NCBI GenBank assembly: GCA_023897205.1
Contig: JAHWDD010000002.1
Span: forward strand, 1,054,001 to 1,118,000
From: Exophiala sp. HKRS030
Taxonomy: Eukaryota > Ascomycota > Eurotiomycetes > Chaetothyriales > Herpotrichiellaceae
Direction of reading: 5' to 3'
Length of the DNA stretch: 64,000 nt
Of the stretch, positions 58,479 through 64,000 are shown in pieces. A program made the translations under genes and the position numbers. How positions within the stretch are numbered: the stretch's first letter is position 1; each line of letters begins with the position of its first letter. The notes below the pieces were generated by a model. It was not told where the DNA came from and searched no databases. It saw nothing but the letters and a program-made list of their open reading frames with translations.

Positions 58479-59581
58479 GCCAACAAAAGGAAAAAGAAGG
58501 AGAAAAAAGTTGTTCTGTTTTTGTGGCCTGTGAGACCGTCACCTGCTTTGGAGGGTCCATTGCCTATCCGGTGGTACTTGAAGAGTGTTTTTGATCTACA
58601 CGTACCACCTACGAGAGAGTCTTTTCTATCTATCTCATTTTAGTTTGATACCTGTATAGACAAGATGGTGATTAAGTCGCAATGACAATCTCCATAGACA
58701 TGATTGTCTCTTCAAGGTTGAGTAAGAAGAGACGCTCTTCCTCTATCATGTAAAAGCATTCAATGACGCAAAATGACCCTGCCACGTTAAGGACTGTGCT
58801 TGACGGTGCCGTGTACTGCAACATCCAAGGAGCAAATCACCCGAGTAAGTGTCCGTGACTACGGAGAAGGGATAATGTCAAGGAACCGGGGTAGAAGGAT
58901 GAAACCGGGAACCATGCAAGTAGAGAGGTCTAGACCAAAAGAAAAAGTCTATCCCAGTTCCTTGTGTGCAGTATTCCTCATCCATCCGGACCTTGTATCC
59001 TTGTACAAGTCCCTTATTCAGGGCACACGAGTCACCGAAACCCGTCAGGTTGAATCCCCAAGGGGTTTGTTTTGTCCCAGGGAATGGTTGGCGACTGGAA
59101 GTTGTAAGCAGCACTTGCCAATGTACACCCGTGCTCCGTATCGTATTCTATACTATAAATACTCTGTACGAATGGTACTCTACTCTGAGTGGTGTCATGC
59201 CGTATAGGTACCTGGGCAGGTACTGTAAAAACAAAAAGCAATACAGACGTTATAATGGCTGGGAACAAAGGTCTCGCAAGGGGCCTTGGGATCAGGATCT
59301 CATCACTCGGTACTAAAGAACCAGGGACCAGGAAGGACCAAGAATCACCGGCACGTTAAAAAAAAAATCACGCCCTGCTCAGGATATATCATGATACTAC
59401 CGTATGTATCCGTACAAGTACATCAATTACAGTAAATACTTGGCTAGTATGCTCCATACTGTAAAAATCCACTTGGTACCGCTATAGAGTGCTCCGTTAC
59501 CTACATACTCCCGTACTTGTGTACAGGTATGGATATTCTTTCTTTGTAATTAAGAAAAATCCTTTATTTTTTCCCCGTCAA
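58479..59581. other. 1.1 kb convergent region
   Basis: This lies between the permease and P450 3' ends. Frames up to about 135 codons are unsupported. It has many GTAC/TACT words (59390-59530), partial relatives of the nonamer but no exact copy. Confidence 0.5.
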
Positions 59582-61557
59582 CTAGTCGACCCTCTTTCTA
59601 AATTGCACCATCGGACCTTTCCTGTCGGCCACGAAATGGTCCCACAATTGATACAAATCCCTTCTACCCCTGACGTTCCCGTGTCTCGAGTTTTTGTTGT
59701 CGTTGTTATTTTTGTTGCTAGTGTTGTTGTCGGTCGTGGTAGTAATCGTACCATCTTCATCCGCCGCCGCCGCCGCCGCCCTCTTCACATCAAAACTCCA
59801 CAACAACGTGGCCAAGGCGATGCTGACCTCCAAGTACGCGACCCGCTTCCCTGCGCAACCTCTGGGTCCGATGCTAAAGGGACAAAAAGCCGCACGTGCG
59901 GTCGCGACGCCTTCGTCGGGTCCCGATATCCACCTCTCGGGTTTGAACCTGAACGGGTCGGGGTAATATTCTTCGTTGTACTGGATGGCGAACGGGGCCA
60001 CTCCCACCACGGTCCCTTCGGGGACGTAATCGCCCTCGATCTCCATGCCTCCGGGGAGGACCTGGCGAGGCAGGTGCGACGGCACGGGCGGTGCGAGACG
60101 CAGAACTTCGTCGATGACTGCTCGCAGGTACGTGAGTGAACCGAGTGCCGGTCCAGAGTGGATGTCCCGGGGCGTGTCAAAGGTTCTACGAATCTCGGTC
60201 GTCAATTTCGTCAGGACTCGTTCGTTTCGGGGATCCGTGAGGTAAAACGTGGCCGCGCTGAGCGTGAGGGCCGTCGTGTCAGATCCGGCGTGGATGAGCA
60301 GCGCCGAATCCGCGTGTAGTTCGTTGACGCTCAACCCTCGGCCCGTCTCCGGGTCGCGTGCGTGGAGGAGGTGGTGTATGAAGTCTTTGCGGCGGGGGTT
60401 GCTCGCCTTGGTGTCGTCGAACTGTCGCTCCTCGGCCATGCGTTGCTCCATCATCCCGTTGGCGTACTTGATGTAAGCTTCGCCCTGTGCGGCGTCCTTG
60501 GTGAAGAGAATCGACGCCCACGACGTGCCCAGTAAAGGGCGGACGAGGTCGATGAAGGGCCAAAACCCGGCCTAGCGACACAAATTCCCCGTCAGTCCGT
60601 TTCCTTTTTTTCCCCACAACCTGGGTGGCTTGTCGCGAAGAAATGAATGATACTCGCCATGTGTTCAAGATCACGGAGGAATTGGCTGAGAGGGTACGTA
60701 CAACGTAGACAAACTTTGTGGCGTCAAGGACAACCTCGGGCACGAATCTATGTTCGCCCAGTTCGACACACCCGAACCCCTTGCCAAACGTGAGATCTCC
60801 CATCATGTCGAAGCTGAGCCAGTTACACCAGTCCTTCATGTCTTTCGGTTTGGTCCAGCCCGTCGTCGCATCGACTTCGGTTCCCAACGCATCAACCCAC
60901 GTCGTAACGTCTTTGACAATAAGATCCTCGTCACTCTTGATGGCCGTGTCCGAGAATGCTTGGTCGATCACTCGTCGCCGGAACGCGTGGCGTTTCTCGT
61001 CGATCTCGGAATGAAGGCTGAACGCCTTCGAACCGGCGTCGATGGTCTTGTACCAGTCCGACTTTCGCACATTGGACCTTCGACTGCTGTAGATGGCTTT
61101 CAAGGCAGCAGTGGTGTTGTAAGATAAGACATTCGGTCCGATTCGCACAACGGGACCTTGTAACCATTAAACAACGATTTTTAAGAGGACAGCCCTGTCA
61201 AATCTCGATGCATCTCTCTTTTCAATGCCTCGCTGAACTTACCATACTTCTGATGCTCGGCCCACGTGTCCAGATGTCGATCACCACTCCTCGCTTGTAG
61301 AACAATCGACCAGTCGGTGATCTTGCTGAGGAATGGACCGGGATACTTTGCCAACGGATGCAGCGTGACTCGGTATATGCAGACTCCAATTGTCTGTCAG
61401 GAGTCGAAAGAGGTTTGAGTCTTTAGTACTATGATTTACAGAATGAAACATCGTCTGAACAAAAAAAACAACTTACATATACCACAGTGGCTAGGATGAA
61501 GCTTGCCGAGACTCTAATGAACAAGTCGAGCCGTGACTGGGATGTAGCAGTGTCCAT
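59582..61557 (-). CDS. cytochrome P450 monooxygenase
   Basis: Four exons (61477-61557, 61243-61393, 60702-61156, 59582-60571) join to 558 residues. The N-terminal anchor (LFIRVSASFILATVVYTIGV) is followed by the Pro hinge HPLAKYPGPFLSKITDW. Key motifs: I-helix HAGSDTTA (about 323-330), ExxR in DEVLRLAPP (Glu about 384), the PERW segment FKPERW and the haem loop FSIGPRGCAGKR with Cys about 468. The signature suits an ER-bound fungal class II P450 of the pisatin-demethylase/benzoate-hydroxylase-like type; the substrate is unknown. A low-complexity insertion of about 30 residues (poly-Ala, then Thr/Asn/Asp/Lys) sits after the L-helix, between SFDVKR and the final strands. Intron 3 (60572-60701) is the longest, 130 nt. 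Confidence 0.93.
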
Positions 61558-62136
61558 GGAGAGCACAAACGGACAGTGACTACACTTCAGAACTGGATTG
61601 ATACGATATAGCCAGGGACTCCTTATCGTGCATGGATCTTTGGAATGGTAGTCGAAATAGGATCCCGATCCAAGGCTTCGTCTTACGAGGAGAGCACGAC
61701 GAGAACTCTCATCTGCTCTATAACAATCGTCGGGAAACGAGTGAAGGTGGATTGGTAAAAGGTGAAAAGTAAACGGATTTCGACGGTCTTACGGAGTATT
61801 GTCCTTATGGCGAGTTTATGATGTGCCGTAATAATGAAGTCTCTAGTCGGTTGTAGGGTGGAGCAAAGGGCAGAAAGGTCCATGATTCGATATGAGCATC
61901 CCACTCGCTGTGATACACGATAAACATGCAGCATGTATAGCCTGAGAATTGAGAAAGAAACTCCACTTAAGTAACTCCCAAATACAAATCTATCATGGGT
62001 TTCTTTCATATGGTAAGTTGAAGGTCAAAGGCCGACCGTGGAGCTAAATGCAGAAAAGGAAACCACCAGAGATCAAAACGAAAGTCGCGCGGCGAATACA
62101 AGGCCCATTCTTGGTCCTCTTCCTCTTCCTCTCCCG
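61558..62136. other. spacer P450 / lactone oxidase
   Basis: 579 bp with one nonamer (TACGGAGTA, 61790-61798). A 108-codon minus-strand frame is not gene-like. Confidence 0.5.
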
Positions 62137-63966
62137 CTACTCTTGTCCACGTTCTGTAGCATACACGCTCGCCTCGCCCTTAGCCATGTATTCAAACGAC
62201 TCTTCGCTTGTAGTTGTGGCAGGAGGACTCGGCGTACCATCACTGCCTTTGCTGATGGGACTCTCGGACTCCTCATTCTCTTCCCCATCAGCAGCCATCA
62301 TGCTGCCTTCCCAAAGGACACCATCACCATATCCCCACCCCAGGCTTCTCTTCGATCGGCGCACCTCTTCTTCCATGAGACCAAGACTTGCGCCATTCTT
62401 CCGCCCCAGCTTGAGAGGCAAGTTCCTCTTGTGCCACTCACCTAAGAACATCCCTTCAGGATCGCTCTCATCACGAATCTTCATAAACTCAGTCATGTCG
62501 TTACCGTACAGGATGTTGATCTCTTTGGCCCCGGTAAAAGCAAAGTTCTTGGCCCAATGGGGTCGTGCACCCATCTCACGCATGAGATATTCGAACGCTT
62601 CGTAGTATTTCTCGTGACAAGGGGGATCCTGACCATAAGGTCGGTACAAAGTGGCATTGAGATAAAGAGTTGGCCCGTCAGGTACGGTAGGGTCGAGATA
62701 TGGTCTCACCGCAGACTCTTGTTTGGAGTTGAGACGTCCTGTATGTGTAACGCGGACTTCGACTGGACAATGTACCCAGACGCCCTTGCTGGAGATGGGA
62801 ATACCGGCCGCGGCATCATCATGATTGATCCAGGCTGAGAGCCGGCGAATAGCTTCTGGGCCTCTGGAGAGGGGGAGAGCCCATTCATTGACGAATTGTG
62901 AATACAGACAGTCCATGAGAAGGGCCTCGCGAGCAGGTTGAACAGCAGACATGGTATAACTCCCCGGCTTGAAGCCATATTGCATGCCAAAGACGAACCA
63001 TTCGATCCACGGAAGGATGCGTGGGAAGGAGTTCGATAACCAGAGCAAATTGTGGTATACATAGTATCCGAAAGCACCGCCATAGAAGGTCGTGTTGGGA
63101 GGTCGTAGGTCAGCGTCCGTTTTAGCGCCTTGCCAAATGACTGCTTGATGCATGTAAGGCAGCCACCACACCCGCGTGAATTCTTTTTGGGTCCAAAGGT
63201 CTTTGTCCCAAGACTCAATGACCGACGCAAGTGTATGAAGTGATTGCGACCAAGAGATCTTGAAGTCGGGAACAGCCTGCATAGTAATCTCTACGATGAT
63301 CCCAAGCGACCCAAGCGATAATAGCGCCGCCCGAAAGAGTTCGGGGTTCTTGGCCGCTGAACATGTGACCAACTGTGAGTTGGACAATAGAATTGTCAGG
63401 GAGGTGATGGAATCGGACAAGAGGCCATGTTTGAGGCTGGAACCGTGAGTGCCGGTTGATATAACCCCTGCAACGGATTGGACGTCGATAGAGCCCAGAT
63501 TCGGCAGGGTATATCCATCTTCGGCGAGCGCGAGGTTGAGATTGTGCAGGGACAAGCCAGCTTGAAACCGAATCAGCCCTGGAGTGCCGTCGACGTTCTT
63601 TTCGAGCACTTGGGATAGATTGTCTAGATTAAGAAGCCAAGAGGAAGTACAGGTCAAGTCAGAGGGCGAATGACCAAAACCGGTCACGCACAGCCTTTTG
63701 CGACATCTGCGGGCGAGTGTCACAATCTTTTGCAGCTCGGGCACACTGGAGGGCTGAAAGTACAGTTCAGGCCGTGAAAAGAATGTCTGAGCCCAAGTAT
63801 GATGCAGGTACCTGGTTTTTGGATTGAAGGGGACTGAAGGATCGGTCCTCGACAACTCTCGCTGGAGTCTCGGGTCCAGGTTGACGTTGCTAGTGGGGCC
63901 AGGGAGTGTTGTGAGGCGAGAAGTGTTGGGACGTGTATGCGTGACATTTGGGGCGGCCCAATCCAT
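62137..63966 (-). CDS. ALO1: D-arabinono-1,4-lactone oxidase
   Basis: A single exon of 609 residues (MDWAAPNVTHTRPNTSRLTT). The FAD_binding_4 domain (about 45-225) contains the flavin-loop sequence TGFGHSPSDLTCTSSWLLNL and AGVISTGTHGSSLKHGLLSD. The ALO domain contains VWWLPYMHQAVIW and the catalytic-loop motif ARPHWAKNF. It oxidises D-arabinono-1,4-lactone with O2 to D-erythroascorbic acid, an antioxidant, at the mitochondrial outer membrane in yeast. A C-terminal extension of about 90 residues (EEEVRRSKRSLGWGYGDG, then an acidic Ser/Thr-rich tail) goes beyond the catalytic domain. The ATG at 63966 is in good context (CAACATGG). Only 34 bp of upstream sequence are visible, so an additional upstream exon cannot be excluded. 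Confidence 0.95.
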   Translation of the reverse strand: MDWAAPNVTHTRPNTSRLTTLPGPTSNVNLDPRLQRELSRTDPSVPFNPKTRYLHHTWAQTFFSRPELYFQPSSVPELQKIVTLARRCRKRLCVTGFGHSPSDLTCTSSWLLNLDNLSQVLEKNVDGTPGLIRFQAGLSLHNLNLALAEDGYTLPNLGSIDVQSVAGVISTGTHGSSLKHGLLSDSITSLTILLSNSQLVTCSAAKNPELFRAALLSLGSLGIIVEITMQAVPDFKISWSQSLHTLASVIESWDKDLWTQKEFTRVWWLPYMHQAVIWQGAKTDADLRPPNTTFYGGAFGYYVYHNLLWLSNSFPRILPWIEWFVFGMQYGFKPGSYTMSAVQPAREALLMDCLYSQFVNEWALPLSRGPEAIRRLSAWINHDDAAAGIPISSKGVWVHCPVEVRVTHTGRLNSKQESAVRPYLDPTVPDGPTLYLNATLYRPYGQDPPCHEKYYEAFEYLMREMGARPHWAKNFAFTGAKEINILYGNDMTEFMKIRDESDPEGMFLGEWHKRNLPLKLGRKNGASLGLMEEEVRRSKRSLGWGYGDGVLWEGSMMAADGEENEESESPISKGSDGTPSPPATTTSEESFEYMAKGEASVYATERGQE

Positions 63967-64000
63967 GTTGCCGGTCGTTCCAGGGGCGCTGCAAACGAGC

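Noticed and set aside
1..64000. tRNA genes, transposons, CRISPR arrays
   Set aside because: No cloverleaf-like A/B-box pair, transposase or reverse transcriptase motif, or regular repeat-spacer array was seen; absence was judged by eye only.

Overview
The window reads as a chromosome segment of a filamentous ascomycete (Pezizomycotina). Most genes carry short 45-130 nt spliceosomal introns with GTRAGT-like donors. Several families are typical of moulds: three Zn2Cys6 regulators, a SAT4/rhodopsin-like seven-helix protein, a fungal arylsulfotransferase-like protein and Dal5-type MFS carriers. A SUZ12-like PRC2 subunit argues against Aspergillus-type lineages that lack PRC2. I cannot fix the class or species. 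I resolved 26 protein genes and one pseudogene by joining exons by hand. For every multi-exon gene except the Ser/Thr-rich protein, whose 5' end is unresolved, the spliced length is a whole number of codons.

Layout: 1-17.2 kb holds a 3'-truncated Lot5/pICln-like gene (-), a GT15 mannosyltransferase (+), an MFS anion symporter (-), an arylsulfotransferase-like membrane protein (-), a Ser/Thr-rich surface protein (-), the Rab GTPase YPT1 (-) and an M1 aminopeptidase (-). The TFIIH subunit SSL1 (+) lies divergently at 17.6 kb. From 19.4 to 28.8 kb is a metabolic block: SDR (-), aldehyde dehydrogenase (-), FAD monooxygenase (+), SDR (+) and a decayed MFS transporter (+). It has the look of a small catabolic cluster that has lost its transporter.

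From 29.8 to 38.5 kb are chromatin and housekeeping genes: SUZ12-like (+), the histone chaperone CHZ1 (-), a PQ-loop protein (+) and cytosolic HSP70 (+). A Zn2Cys6 regulator and a Dal5-type transporter sit in tandem at 39.3-43.7 kb, followed by a second Zn2Cys6 regulator (45.1 kb), a MARVEL protein (47.9 kb) and a peroxiredoxin-like enzyme (49.1 kb, -). The last part holds a third Zn2Cys6 regulator (50.3 kb), a SAT4-type protein (-), an amino-acid permease (+), a cytochrome P450 (-) and D-arabinono-1,4-lactone oxidase (-).

The most notable observations are: the FAD monooxygenase/ALDH/SDR block with its transporter pseudogene; a nonamer TACGGAGTA (either strand) present at least 11 times and only between genes; a YPT1 donor where the consensus-looking site would create a stop; and three short introns whose length is a multiple of three and which contain no stop, so they hide inside open frames. 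I saw no tRNA, rRNA, CRISPR or intact transposon.
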